A stretch of DNA of 64,000 nt from Maribacter hydrothermalis. Lineage in GTDB: Bacteria > Bacteroidota > Bacteroidia > Flavobacteriales > Flavobacteriaceae. Under the pieces are notes generated by a model. The model saw only the letters and a list, made by a program, of their open reading frames with translations. It made no database searches and had not been told where the DNA came from. Positions within the stretch are counted from its first letter, which is position 1. Every line of letters begins with the position of its first letter. The stretch covers positions 1,488,001 through 1,552,000 of the forward strand of contig NZ_CP018760.1 in NCBI RefSeq assembly GCF_001913155.1, written 5' to 3'. Positions 54,263-63,556 of the stretch are shown here, piece by piece. A program made the position numbers and the translations under genes.

Positions 54263-55608
54263 TGGTCAGCAAAAGTATATACTACCAACTTGTATTCAGG
54301 ATTATCCTTATTGCTATTTGCGCCTTATTAACGGCATTTCTATTCTTTAAAGAACACTATTTACTCAGTGTTATTTTAAGTATCGTATTTATTGGTCAGA
54401 CTTACGGACTCATACATTATGTAAACCAAACCAATAGAAAAATTGCCTATTTCTTTGATGCTATAAAAAATGAGGATTTTACCCTGCGTTTTCCTGAAAA
54501 ATTGAGTGTAAAATCTATTGAAGAACTAAACCATAGCTTAAATATGTTGAATAACATGATTCAAGATATTCATGTTAAAAAACAAGCACAGGAGCAGTAT
54601 TATCAAGAGATTTTACGTCAAGCGGATATTGGTATTTTCACTGTGAATGAAAAGGGTCATATATTATATGCCAACCCTACTGTACAAGATCTTCTTAATT
54701 ATAGGCCATTAAATCATGTGAAGCAATTAAATCAGATAGACCCAAACCTCTATAATATGTTTGAATCACTTGAACCTTTTGAAAGTACTTTATATGCCCT
54801 AGAGAACGAGCGTGGCAAAAAGGAGCTCACCTTAAAGTGTACGCCAATTACCATTGAAGAAAAGAAATTACTATTGGTCATTGTCCATGATATTCAAAAA
54901 GAACTGGACGATAAAGAAACCGATTCTTGGGTAAAACTGATTAGAGTATTAACTCACGAAATCATGAATACCATTACACCCATTACCTCTATATCCGAAT
55001 CTATTTTAAAATACTTTAAGAAAGGAAATGTGCTTTCTACGCCCGAGGAATTTGGAGAATTGCAGATAAAAAATTCTGCAAAGGGTCTTGAAGTCATAAA
55101 AGAACAGGGAAATGATTTAATGAGTTTTGTACAATCGTACCGTACATTTTTAAGTGTACCCGAACCTGATAGAGAGTTGATACCAGCCGCCAAGATTTTA
55201 GAAAGAGTACGTCTGTTATTACAAGAGTACACCAGTGGTCATAACATTACTTTAGAGGTATCCTCCGAGCCTGAGAATCTAGAACTTTATATCGACGAAA
55301 AACAACTTACACAAATACTACTAAACCTAGGTAAAAATGCTCAACAAGCGCTTGAAGATCAAGATGAGGGAAGCATTGTCATAAGAGCTGGAATAGAGGC
55401 ACAAGGAAAAAAATATATAACTGTTACTGATGACGGACCCGGGATTTCTCCTGAAATGCTAGATGAAATATTTGTTCCTTTTTTCACTACTAAAAATACA
55501 GGAACGGGTATCGGGTTAAGTTTAAGCAAGCAAATTATGAGAATGCATGGTGGATCCATTCGTGTATCATCAAACGAAACAACAACTTTTACACTTACTT
55601 TTCAATAG
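54262..55608 (+). CDS. Sensor histidine kinase, NtrB-like, partner of the NtrC-type regulator
   Basis: 448 residues. Two N-terminal membrane helices (about 10-30 and 33-52) with almost no periplasmic loop, so the signal is probably sensed in the membrane or cytoplasm. Then a HAMP-like segment (about 60-110), a PAS domain (ADIGIFTVNEKGHILYANPTVQDLL), the phospho-acceptor His in LTHEIMNTITPI (near 232), N-box NLGKNAQQAL, and G-boxes VTDDGPGISPEM and GTGIGLSLSKQI. Start codon overlaps the regulator stop (TAATG), so translation is coupled. Confidence 0.94.
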   Translation: MVSKSIYYQLVFRIILIAICALLTAFLFFKEHYLLSVILSIVFIGQTYGLIHYVNQTNRKIAYFFDAIKNEDFTLRFPEKLSVKSIEELNHSLNMLNNMIQDIHVKKQAQEQYYQEILRQADIGIFTVNEKGHILYANPTVQDLLNYRPLNHVKQLNQIDPNLYNMFESLEPFESTLYALENERGKKELTLKCTPITIEEKKLLLVIVHDIQKELDDKETDSWVKLIRVLTHEIMNTITPITSISESILKYFKKGNVLSTPEEFGELQIKNSAKGLEVIKEQGNDLMSFVQSYRTFLSVPEPDRELIPAAKILERVRLLLQEYTSGHNITLEVSSEPENLELYIDEKQLTQILLNLGKNAQQALEDQDEGSIVIRAGIEAQGKKYITVTDDGPGISPEMLDEIFVPFFTTKNTGTGIGLSLSKQIMRMHGGSIRVSSNETTTFTLTFQ

Positions 55609-55610
55609 CA

Positions 55611-55955
55611 TTATAATTCTGCTTTAAGTTCCGTAAAAGGGTCCCAGAAGTATTTTTCTAGCTGAACTATTTTCAATTCCTTGATTTCCACACCCTCATT
55701 TTCCAGCAGTTGTTGCATGAGATTTGTACCATCGAAATGATGCTTTCCGGTTAGGAGTCCTACCTTGTTCACTACTCTGTGTGCGGGGATATCATCTATA
55801 TTATGCGATGCGTTCATTGCCCAACCTACCATTCTTGCACTACGGGCCGCACCTAAATATTTGGCAATTGCTCCGTAGGATGTCACCCGTCCTTCAGGAA
55901 TTAACCGTGCCACCTGATATACTCTTTCAAAGAAATTCTCATTTTCAGGTTTCAT
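55611..55955 (-). CDS. Alkyltransferase-like protein (MGMT fold, no active Cys)
   Basis: 114 residues, the size of the DNA-binding domain of O6-alkylguanine-DNA alkyltransferase. The fold markers are present (VYQVARLIPEGRVTSYGAIAKYLGAARSARMVGWAMN), but the active-site PCHR reads PAHR, with Ala58 in place of the cysteine. It cannot accept an alkyl group. ATL proteins bind alkylated bases and hand them to nucleotide excision repair. It is convergent to the kinase gene, with 2 bp between, and followed upstream by the LysE-type gene 13 bp away on the same strand. Confidence 0.92.
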   Translation of the reverse strand: MKPENENFFERVYQVARLIPEGRVTSYGAIAKYLGAARSARMVGWAMNASHNIDDIPAHRVVNKVGLLTGKHHFDGTNLMQQLLENEGVEIKELKIVQLEKYFWDPFTELKAEL

Positions 55956-55968
55956 TGTTTCCTATCTT

Positions 55969-56595
55969 TTAATTAAATAATCGAATAGCGGTGATTACAA
56001 ACAACAACACCATTAATCCGCTTAATATATAATTACTGTTCTTGGAAAAAGACTTGGTTTTATGCTCCCATTTATTAAAATAAATAATATATAAATACAT
56101 GGCGAAGAAAGTACCACTACCAGCTGCCAAAATAAACAAAATCTCATCTATTATTCTATAGCTCATAATGCCATGAGCATGAAATACCGTATTTAAACCA
56201 CTATAATAAGGGATTGCCAAAAGATTAATTAAAGCCAAAAACACACCTTTAGAAAAGCTATTTCTCTTCTTTGTTTCTGCGAGTACCAAAGGCCTATTTT
56301 CTTGCTTTCTACCTTTTATAAAGAACACAATAGCCAAAATAAAAAATATGACCAATGCCAATTGTAAAAGGACTTCAATTACATGCTGGTTTCTAGAAAT
56401 ATATTTTGCAATACGAACCGCAATATATGTTTGCAACATAACCGCTACAGCAATCCCAAGAGCAAAAATGATTCCGTTGGCTTTTCCTTTCTCAACACTG
56501 GTTTTCGCCGCATTTAAGTTCAGCAAACCCGGCGGTAAAGAAGCTAAAAATGCAGCACCGAAAGTGAAGAAAAATAAGATTGGCAACTGTTGCAT
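55969..56595 (-). CDS. LysE-family transporter
   Basis: 208 residues with about six membrane helices. The N-terminal signature FLASLPPGLLNLNAAKTSVEKGKANGIIFALG corresponds to the LysE/RhtB family pattern after helix 1. A basic loop (KGRKQENRPLVLAETKKRNS) divides the halves. Family members export amino acids or related small molecules. The gene lies 4 bp after trmB, in one strand with the ATL gene; this grouping is probably only transcriptional. Confidence 0.88.
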   Translation of the reverse strand: MQQLPILFFFTFGAAFLASLPPGLLNLNAAKTSVEKGKANGIIFALGIAVAVMLQTYIAVRIAKYISRNQHVIEVLLQLALVIFFILAIVFFIKGRKQENRPLVLAETKKRNSFSKGVFLALINLLAIPYYSGLNTVFHAHGIMSYRIIDEILFILAAGSGTFFAMYLYIIYFNKWEHKTKSFSKNSNYILSGLMVLLFVITAIRLFN

Positions 56596-56599
56596 TGAC

Positions 56600-57268
56600 T
56601 TAGTTTACCTTGAACCTAATAAAGGTAATAGGTTTTCCCTTTTCAAGATACTGATTTTCATAGAAAGTCTGTATTTCTAAGACTTCTTTAGGGCTACCTT
56701 CGTTTTTATAAACATCGTGGTTGGCATAAAGCACCTCTAAACCAAGTCCATGCAGTAAGCCCAGAGTATAGCCGTGCATGAACTCGCTATCTGTTTTTAA
56801 ATTTACCGTTCCTTCAGGTTTAAGAACTTGTTTGTAGCGCTTTAAAAATGCCGCATTCGTCATACGGTGTTTGGTACGTTTATATTTTATTTGCGGGTCT
56901 GGGAAGGTAATCCAAATTTCATAGACCTCTTCTTTTCCAAAAAGATGATCCACCAATTCTATTTGGGTTCGTATAAAACAAACATTAGAAAAATCGCGTT
57001 CAACCGCTTCTTTCGCACCTTTCCAAAAACGGGCGCCTTTTATATCAATCCCAATAAAATTCTTATTTGGAAATTTCTTTGCCAACCCAACGGTATATTC
57101 CCCTTTACCACAACCCAGTTCTAATACAATAGGGTTATCGTTTTTGAAATGGGTATTCCATTTTCCTTTCAATGGAAAACCACCAACCACTTCATCTCTT
57201 GTTGGTTGAATTACGTTTGAAAATGTCTCGTTTTCCTGAAATCTTTTTAATTTATTCTTACTTCCCAC
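56600..57268 (-). CDS. trmB: tRNA (guanine-N7-)-methyltransferase
   Basis: 222 residues, normal length. SAM-binding motif VLELGCGKGEYTVGLAKKFP (about 49-68), FIGIDIKGARFWKGAKEA, the family-specific WITFPDPQIKYKRTKHRMT and the end block GSPKEVLEIQTFYENQYLEKGKPITFIRF. It methylates G46 of tRNA at N7. It is first of a three-gene strand with the LysE and ATL genes. Confidence 0.95.
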   Translation of the reverse strand: MGSKNKLKRFQENETFSNVIQPTRDEVVGGFPLKGKWNTHFKNDNPIVLELGCGKGEYTVGLAKKFPNKNFIGIDIKGARFWKGAKEAVERDFSNVCFIRTQIELVDHLFGKEEVYEIWITFPDPQIKYKRTKHRMTNAAFLKRYKQVLKPEGTVNLKTDSEFMHGYTLGLLHGLGLEVLYANHDVYKNEGSPKEVLEIQTFYENQYLEKGKPITFIRFKVN

Positions 57269-57320
57269 AATTTTTGAATATAAACTGGGGCAAAGCTAAG
57301 AAAAAAGAGAGGGTTAGCCT

Positions 57321-58391
57321 TTATCGCTTGACTTCTAATTGAGAGTTACTTTTTTCTAGTGTAAATGAAAATTCAGAGCCTACTTCTACAGCACTTTCTA
57401 CATATATTTTTTCACCATGTGCTTCTATAACATGTTTTACAATAGCAAGACCTAAGCCAGAACCGCCTTCGCGCCTACTACCACTTTGGTCTACTCTGTA
57501 AAATCGCTCAAAAAGTCTTGGAATATGTACAGCAGGTATACCTTCACCATTATCAGTTACCCTAACAATTACTTTATTTTTTACTAAGTTTTCTACACTT
57601 ACCTCTGTAGTCCCATTCTCGTTACCATATTTGATGGAGTTGACCAATAAATTGGTAAGCACCTGTTGTATTTTTTCTTTATCGGCATATACCAGAATTG
57701 GCTTTTTATATGCAATATCGAATGTAAGGGTGATGTTCTTTTTAGCGGCCTTCATTTCTAATAGGTCGAAGACACTTTGTATTAATTCAATAATATTAAA
57801 TGACTTCTTATCTAAATTAAGGTCACCAACTTCTAATTTTGTTATTAAATCTAAATCTTTTACAATATAAATTAAACGATCAACTGCCTTATTTGCCCGA
57901 ATTAGGTATTTCTTTCTAACATTCTTATCGTCAATAGCACCATCTAATAAGGTTTCAATATAACCTTGCACAGTAAACAGTGGTGTTTTTAACTCGTGAG
58001 AAACATTTCCTAAAAAATCTTTTCTATACTCCTCCCTAATTTTTAGGGTATCTATTTCTATTTTTTTGTCTTTAGCAAACTTTTCTATTTCAGCTGTTAA
58101 TGTTCTCATGTCCGTAGTTATAGGGTAGGTAGAAAGAGAAGTTGATTCTAACAACGCAACATCGTCATATATTTTCTTAATCTTTTTATAAATGAATTTA
58201 TCTATTCTAATTTGTAGTACAACAAACGAAATTGTGAAGAAAAGTATTCCAGATAAAAGTAATAGAAGCCAATTAAATATACTAAATGACCAAAACAAAA
58301 GCGCCAAAAATACTGTCCCTGTTATAGCAATATATAAAGATGAGCGAAAGGCAAATCGGTACGATTTTTTAGAACGTAAGTGTACGGACAT
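57321..58391 (-). CDS. Sensor histidine kinase, PhoR-like
   Basis: 356 residues. Two N-terminal helices (about 16-36 and 38-58), a short linker, then HisKA with NVSHELKTPLFTVQGYIETLL, and the ATPase core: LVNSIKYG, VTDNGEGIPAVHIPRLFERFYR, GGSGLGLAIVKHVIE. No PAS domain, and hardly any periplasmic loop. It follows the response regulator gene with no gap at all (its start is adjacent to the regulator stop). The arrangement and regulator type match PhoR-PhoB of Bacteroidota, but a phosphate signal is inferred, not shown. Confidence 0.92.
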   Translation of the reverse strand: MSVHLRSKKSYRFAFRSSLYIAITGTVFLALLFWSFSIFNWLLLLLSGILFFTISFVVLQIRIDKFIYKKIKKIYDDVALLESTSLSTYPITTDMRTLTAEIEKFAKDKKIEIDTLKIREEYRKDFLGNVSHELKTPLFTVQGYIETLLDGAIDDKNVRKKYLIRANKAVDRLIYIVKDLDLITKLEVGDLNLDKKSFNIIELIQSVFDLLEMKAAKKNITLTFDIAYKKPILVYADKEKIQQVLTNLLVNSIKYGNENGTTEVSVENLVKNKVIVRVTDNGEGIPAVHIPRLFERFYRVDQSGSRREGGSGLGLAIVKHVIEAHGEKIYVESAVEVGSEFSFTLEKSNSQLEVKR

Positions 58392-59078
58392 CTATAATAC
58401 AAACTTATATCCTACTCCTTTTACTGTCTTAAAATGATCTTCACCAATTTTTTCACGAAGCTTACGAATATGAACGTCAATAGTTCTACCACCAACTACA
58501 ACTTCGTTACCCCAAACTTTATCCAGTATAACTTCTCTTTTAAAAACCTTACTAGGTTTAGAAGTTAAGAGTGCCAATAGTTCAAATTCTTTTCTAGGTA
58601 GAATAATCTCTTTTCCTTTTTGAATAATCTTATATTCTTCTCTATTAATAACGATATCACCAACTTTAGTAATATCTTCTTGAGTATTTACATCATTTTT
58701 AATACGTCTTAAAAGAGCATTTACTTTACTTACAAGCACTTTTGGCTTAATGGGCTTTGTAATATAATCATCTGCACCAGCATCAAAACCTGCTACTTGA
58801 GAATAATCTTCGCCACGAGCAGTTAAAAAGGTAATAATGGTATTCTCCATACCAGGCGTTCTTCTTAAAATTTCACAAGCTTCAATACCATCCATCTCCG
58901 GCATCATTACATCTAAAATAATAAGATGTGGCATTTTCTTTTTTGCTTTTGCCACACCGTCAGCACCATTTTTTGCCGTATAAACATCATAACCTTCCGC
59001 AGATAAATTATAGGCCACTATCTCTAGGATGTCTGGTTCATCATCTACTAAAAGTATCCTAATGTCTTTCTTTTTCAT
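58392..59078 (-). CDS. OmpR/PhoB-family response regulator
   Basis: 228 residues. Receiver: LVDDEPDILEI, phospho-acceptor Asp in IILDVMMPEMDG, Thr in FLTARGED and Lys in YITKPIKP. C-terminal winged helix: VWGNEVVVGGRTIDVHIRKLREKIGEDHFKTVKGVGYKFVL. All key residues are present. Such regulators bind 11-bp-spaced direct repeats; two groups of TTAACA-like repeats lie in the divergent gap upstream (59139-59155 and 59191-59218). A perfect -7 box TACTTTTG is at 59104-59111 on its strand. Confidence 0.94.
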   Translation of the reverse strand: MKKKDIRILLVDDEPDILEIVAYNLSAEGYDVYTAKNGADGVAKAKKKMPHLIILDVMMPEMDGIEACEILRRTPGMENTIITFLTARGEDYSQVAGFDAGADDYITKPIKPKVLVSKVNALLRRIKNDVNTQEDITKVGDIVINREEYKIIQKGKEIILPRKEFELLALLTSKPSKVFKREVILDKVWGNEVVVGGRTIDVHIRKLREKIGEDHFKTVKGVGYKFVL

Positions 59079-59103
59079 GGTATTTAAATTGGATTGATTT
59101 GCT

Positions 59104-59111
59104 CAAAAGTA
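59104..59111 (-). promoter_or_regulatory. -7 element for the response-regulator gene
   Basis: TACTTTTG on the minus strand matches TAnnTTTG, 26 bp before the start codon; the -33 region only has TTTC. Confidence 0.4.
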
Positions 59112-59138
59112 AAGATAATACTATTACAGAAACGCTAG

Positions 59139-59155
59139 TTAACATTGATTTAATG
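59139..59155. promoter_or_regulatory. TTAACA-N5-TTAATG direct repeat
   Basis: Two hexamers 11 bp apart in the divergent gap, on the regulator side. Compatible with an OmpR/PhoB-type dimer site; a further ATAACA lies at 59169-59174. Confidence 0.45.
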
Positions 59156-59190
59156 TAGTAACGTTTAGATAACATTATAAAAATAAAGGT

Positions 59191-59218
59191 TTAACATGTA
59201 CCTAACTCGACCGTTACA
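59191..59218 (+). promoter_or_regulatory. Three 11-bp-periodic TTAACA-like repeats (PhoB-type box)
   Basis: TTAACA (59191), CTAACT (59202) and GTTACA (59213), each exactly 11 bp from the next. They end 6 bp before the TTG of the lipoprotein promoter, the usual place for an activator of this family. Confidence 0.55.
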
Positions 59219-59223
59219 ACAGG

Positions 59224-59251
59224 TTGTTTTCTTTGTTACGCAATAAAATTG
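59224..59251 (+). promoter_or_regulatory. -33/-7 promoter for the beta-helix lipoprotein and TonB receptor
   Basis: TTG (59224-59226), 17 bases, TAAAATTG (59244-59251). One mismatch to TAnnTTTG. The leader to the ATG at 59309 is about 50 bases. Confidence 0.45.
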
Positions 59252-59308
59252 CATGTGTTTAGAACACAATTACCAACCTAATTACATTAATAAATTTAAA
59301 AAGAAAAG

Positions 59309-60598
59309 ATGAAAAAAATTATTTGGTCACTTGCTACAATTACCGCTATTATCACAGCAGCATCTTGTGAAAAAGAAACAGTAGTTGAAATCGAAAAAGA
59401 AGTAATTGTTAAAGACACAGTAACTGTAGATCCAGTTGAAACTTCTATTACAGTTTCTGAGGATATAATAACTGATGTTACTTGGACTGCTGACAAGGTA
59501 GTAACCTTAGATGGTAGAGTTTTCGTTACCGAAGGTGCTTCACTTACAATTGAGCCAGGAACTATTATTAAAGCAAATGCAGGGTCTGGTGTAAATGCTT
59601 CGGTATTAATAGTAACAAGAGGAAGTAATATTGTAGCTGTAGGTACTGCTGCCGCTCCAATCATTTTTACATCGGCTGCCGATAACATTGAATTAGGACA
59701 AACCGCTGGGACCAACCTTGACCAAAATGATCGTGGTCTTTGGGGTGGTTTAATTATATTAGGAAACGCTCCTGCATCTTTTGATGGGGATGCCGTGTCT
59801 GCCCAAATAGAAGGAGTTCCTACTGATACTGATGGTGATAAAGGATTGTATGGCGGTACTGATGCTGCTGATGATTCAGGTACATTACGGTACATTTCAA
59901 TTCGTCATGGTGGTGCTTTAATAGGTGAAGGAAACGAAATTAACGGCCTTACTTTAGGTGCTGTTGGCTCTGGAACAACAGTTGATAACATTGAAGTTGT
60001 AGGCAATGTTGATGATGGTATTGAATTCTTTGGTGGTACTGTAAACACAACAAACCTTTTTGTATGGGCACAAGGTGATGATGGTCTTGATATTGACCAA
60101 GCTTATTCTGGCACTATTGACAATGCAATGGTTATACAAGGTGGAATTTCTGACCATGCCTTAGAAATAGACGGACCAGAAGGTTCTCTACAAGGTGCGT
60201 ATACTTTAACAAATGCGACTTTAATTGGTCTTGATAATAATGCTACTGCTGGTGAAATTGCTGATTTCCGTTCAAATGCACAAGGTACTAACAGCAATAT
60301 ATTAGTATCAGGTTTTACAGGAGTTGGTACTGATCTAGTACTTTCTGATGTTGAAATTGACAACGCAGGAGTTGCTGCTAATTATACAGCGGGAACTTTA
60401 GTATTCACGAATTGGGAAATCGTATTACCAACTGGTGTAACTAATTCTTCAGAGGTTTTTAATGACACCACGGATAGTACAACTTTTGAAGCTGATACGG
60501 CAACTTTTTCTTCTGCAGTAACAGAAGGTACGGTTGGTGCTGATACATCTGTATTTGCTTGGACTTATGCGAACGGTAAAGCAAGTTTAGGTTTTTAA
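59309..60598 (+). CDS. Surface lipoprotein with parallel beta-helix repeats
   Basis: 429 residues. Lipoprotein signal MKKIIWSLATITAIITAASC (Cys20), then an acidic Val/Glu/Lys tether (about 21-50). The rest is beta-rich: VTWTADKVVTLDGRVFVTEGASLTIEPGTIIKA opens a right-handed beta-helix-like domain, and short turns such as GDDGLDIDQ, NVDDGIEFFGGTVNTTNLFVWAQ and DHALEIDGPEG recur. Asp-rich loops may bind calcium. No catalytic motif is recognised. It precedes a TonB receptor by 99 bp, which suggests a substrate-capturing partner on the cell surface, though it is not a SusD protein. Confidence 0.82.
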   Translation: MKKIIWSLATITAIITAASCEKETVVEIEKEVIVKDTVTVDPVETSITVSEDIITDVTWTADKVVTLDGRVFVTEGASLTIEPGTIIKANAGSGVNASVLIVTRGSNIVAVGTAAAPIIFTSAADNIELGQTAGTNLDQNDRGLWGGLIILGNAPASFDGDAVSAQIEGVPTDTDGDKGLYGGTDAADDSGTLRYISIRHGGALIGEGNEINGLTLGAVGSGTTVDNIEVVGNVDDGIEFFGGTVNTTNLFVWAQGDDGLDIDQAYSGTIDNAMVIQGGISDHALEIDGPEGSLQGAYTLTNATLIGLDNNATAGEIADFRSNAQGTNSNILVSGFTGVGTDLVLSDVEIDNAGVAANYTAGTLVFTNWEIVLPTGVTNSSEVFNDTTDSTTFEADTATFSSAVTEGTVGADTSVFAWTYANGKASLGF

Positions 60599-60629
60599 TT
60601 TATACACTAATTAATTATTACACATAATA

Positions 60630-60664
60630 ATTGCTCGTCTTAAGATATTCTCTAGGCGAGCAAT
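60630..60664 (+). terminator. Hairpin between the lipoprotein and receptor genes
   Basis: ATTGCTCG (60630-60637) pairs with CGAGCAAT (60657-60664), extended by one G-T and one C-G pair, and followed by TTATTTCTTTTT. It looks like an intrinsic terminator; partial read-through would give more lipoprotein than receptor message. Confidence 0.65.
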
Positions 60665-60697
60665 TTATTTCTTTTTAACATTTTCAACTAATTAATT

Positions 60698-63535
60698 ATG
60701 AAACTCAAGTTATTATTAATTTTACTGATCACCTTTTCCGCTCAAATTATATCTGCACAAGAGGGCATTATATCAGGAACTGTGATGGACGGTGAATTTA
60801 ATGACGTATTACCTTTTGCAAATATTCTTATTAAAGGAACCACTAAAGGAACCACATCCGATTTTGATGGAAAATATGTTCTAGACGTAGAACCTGGCAC
60901 GTATACAGTTACTTTTTCGTACTTAGGTTATGAAACCAAAGAAGTATCTGAAGTTATTGTTAACCCTGGTGCTGAACAAATAATAGATATTACTTTAAAT
61001 CCGCTTGCCAATGCATTAGACGAAGTGGTAGTTACTACAACTGTTAGTAAAAATACAGAGGCTTCTGTATTAAATCTACAAAAGAATTCGGTAGCGCTAT
61101 TAGATGGTTTATCTATTCAAAGTATTAAAAAATCGGGAGCTGGAGACATTGCTAGTGCCATTAAAGCAGTACCCGGAGTATCAGTACAAGGTGGAAAATT
61201 TGTTTATGTCCGTGGTTTAGGTGATCGCTACACCAAATCTATTTTAAATGGTGTAGACGTACCTGGTCTTGACCCAGACAGAAACACTTTGCAATTAGAT
61301 ATTTTCCCAACAAATATTCTTGACAATATTATTGTTGTTAAATCTGCAACTGCGGATCAGCCTGCCGATTTTACAGGTGGTGTTGTTGATATTGTTACTA
61401 AAGACTTCCCTTCAAGAGCTGAGTACAGTTTCTCTGCCGGCATGGGTTATAATTCTAGCATGCATTTTAAAAGCAACTATTTAAAATATGATGGCAGCCC
61501 AACAGATGCACTAGGTTTTGATAATGGTCAAAGAGATTTGGCAATACCACAACATATTGAAACCCCTTTACCTGTTACCGATGGCAAAAGATCTGCCGCG
61601 TTGACCAAATTATTAGAACCAAATTTAAAAGCACTTGAAGAGCAAAGTGGTTTGGATTTCAATTTTGGGTTTACAGCAGGTAATCAATATAATCTTAATG
61701 AAGACGGAAGTAAAAAATTAGGTTATTTAGCTTCCCTTACGTATAAAAACAGTACAGAATTTTACGAAAATATTGTTAGCGGACAAGTTTATAGAAAACA
61801 AGATCAAGATAAATCTGTTCTAGAATTAACCGATGATAGAACACAGACTGGAAATTTAGGTGTAAATAATGTACTTATTAGCGGACTTGCTGGAATTTCA
61901 TTAAAAAGTTTACAATCTAAATACAAGTTAAATGTATTACATATTCAAAATGGTGAATCTAGTGCATCTTACCTTAGACAAGACAACTTTAATGTCAATT
62001 CTAATACAATTTTCAAGGACGTATTAACCTATACACAACGTTCTATCACCAATATTTTATTAAATGGTGAACATACGAATGAAGATGGATCTTGGAAAGT
62101 ATCTTGGAAAGTATCACCTACCTTCTCTAAAATTTACGATAAAGACCTTAGAACAACACCTTTCAGGTTTGACCCTGAAACTGGTAATTACACAATTTCG
62201 CCCAGTGAATCTGGAGACCCTAGTAGAATTTGGAGAGACCTAGAGGAATACAATGTAGCCAGTAAATTAGACTTAACTAGAAAACACCAATTATTTGGTA
62301 GAGAAGCAAAATTAAAATTTGGTGGTGCTTATACTATTAAAGTAAGAGATTTTGTTGTGAATCAATTCTCTACTCCAATACAATCGCAAACGGGTAACTA
62401 TAGTCTAAATTTTGGTGGTGATGCTGATTTAGTTTTAGCTACTAACAATATTTATAATCCACAAACAAGAGAAGGCAGCTATGTAAGACGAGATTCTAAC
62501 ATATCTGATTCCTTTAATTCGCAAATTACTGTAGGAGCTGGTTATGTGGGCGACGAATTCAAATTTTCTGATCGCTTTAACTCTATTGTCGGGGTAAGAT
62601 TTGAAAAATTTGACCTTCGTTATACAGGTGAAAATCAAGATGGTGAAGTTTTTGACAATGCTGCTATTTTAGATAAAACTGATTTCTTCCCTTCGGCAAA
62701 CTTTATATACGAGTTAAACGAAACTGGGAATAAGAAAATAAGAGCATCTTTCTCTAGTACTACAGCAAGACCTTCATTTAAAGAAGCATCTAATGCTCAA
62801 ATTTTTGACCCGGTTTCAAGTACGTTCTTTATAGGAAATATTAATATTCAACCTACATACATAAATAACTATGATGTAAGATTTGAAGCTTATGGCGAAG
62901 GAACAAACTTCTTTGCTTTTAGTGGTTTCGCCAAGACTTTTAACGACCCTATTGAACTTACATTCATTAGAGAAGCCAGAGGGCAATTTATTCCTTTAAA
63001 CTTAGGTGATGCCAAAGTATTTGGAGCTGAATTAGAGTATAGAAAAAATATGGATTTTATACCAGGATGGGAAGACTTTTCTTTTAACGCGAACATATCT
63101 GTTATTGAATCTCAACAGTCTTACAGCGCTGATGAAGAAGCTGCTAGACGCGATAACTTAAGAATAGGTGAAACACTTGATGATTACAGACAATTACAAG
63201 GGCAATCTCCTTTATTATTGAATGTTGGTATTAGCTATGATAATGATGACAACGGCTGGCAAGGGGGTCTTGTTTATAATGTACAGGGTAAAACCTTAGA
63301 AATTGTTGGTAACGGTGATATTCCAGATGTTTACACAATGCCTTTCAACAATTTAAAATTTAACCTTAGCAAAGAATTTGGAAAAGATAATAGCAGTAAA
63401 ATCTCTCTAAAATTTGAAAATATATTGAATGACAAGTATGAAAGTGTTTATCAATCTTTTGGTGCTGAAGACCAACTATTTTCATCAAGACACCCCGGAC
63501 AAGCAATTTCATTAGGATATAGCTACCAGTTTTAA
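60698..63535 (+). CDS. TonB-dependent outer-membrane receptor
   Basis: 945 residues. Signal peptide about 1-20 (ending SAQ). A carboxypeptidase-regulatory-like domain (about 22-105: ISGTVMDGEFNDVLPFANILIKG, SDFDGKYVLDVEPGTYTVTFSYLGYE) precedes the plug (about 130-230: SAIKAVPGVSVQGGKFVYVRGLGDRYTKSILNGVDVPG). The barrel fills the remainder and closes with QAISLGYSYQF, a terminal aromatic as needed for barrel insertion. No SusD gene adjoins it. With the lipoprotein upstream and the PhoB-type regulator opposite, uptake of a phosphorus-containing compound is one possibility (inference). Confidence 0.93.
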   Translation: MKLKLLLILLITFSAQIISAQEGIISGTVMDGEFNDVLPFANILIKGTTKGTTSDFDGKYVLDVEPGTYTVTFSYLGYETKEVSEVIVNPGAEQIIDITLNPLANALDEVVVTTTVSKNTEASVLNLQKNSVALLDGLSIQSIKKSGAGDIASAIKAVPGVSVQGGKFVYVRGLGDRYTKSILNGVDVPGLDPDRNTLQLDIFPTNILDNIIVVKSATADQPADFTGGVVDIVTKDFPSRAEYSFSAGMGYNSSMHFKSNYLKYDGSPTDALGFDNGQRDLAIPQHIETPLPVTDGKRSAALTKLLEPNLKALEEQSGLDFNFGFTAGNQYNLNEDGSKKLGYLASLTYKNSTEFYENIVSGQVYRKQDQDKSVLELTDDRTQTGNLGVNNVLISGLAGISLKSLQSKYKLNVLHIQNGESSASYLRQDNFNVNSNTIFKDVLTYTQRSITNILLNGEHTNEDGSWKVSWKVSPTFSKIYDKDLRTTPFRFDPETGNYTISPSESGDPSRIWRDLEEYNVASKLDLTRKHQLFGREAKLKFGGAYTIKVRDFVVNQFSTPIQSQTGNYSLNFGGDADLVLATNNIYNPQTREGSYVRRDSNISDSFNSQITVGAGYVGDEFKFSDRFNSIVGVRFEKFDLRYTGENQDGEVFDNAAILDKTDFFPSANFIYELNETGNKKIRASFSSTTARPSFKEASNAQIFDPVSSTFFIGNINIQPTYINNYDVRFEAYGEGTNFFAFSGFAKTFNDPIELTFIREARGQFIPLNLGDAKVFGAELEYRKNMDFIPGWEDFSFNANISVIESQQSYSADEEAARRDNLRIGETLDDYRQLQGQSPLLLNVGISYDNDDNGWQGGLVYNVQGKTLEIVGNGDIPDVYTMPFNNLKFNLSKEFGKDNSSKISLKFENILNDKYESVYQSFGAEDQLFSSRHPGQAISLGYSYQF

Positions 63536-63556
63536 AACATATTAATTTCAATATAA

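Noticed and set aside
59296..59895. Long minus-strand frame of 199 codons opposite the beta-helix lipoprotein
   Set aside because: The plus frame has a lipobox and structured repeats; the antisense translation is Ser/Thr/Val-rich by codon mirroring.
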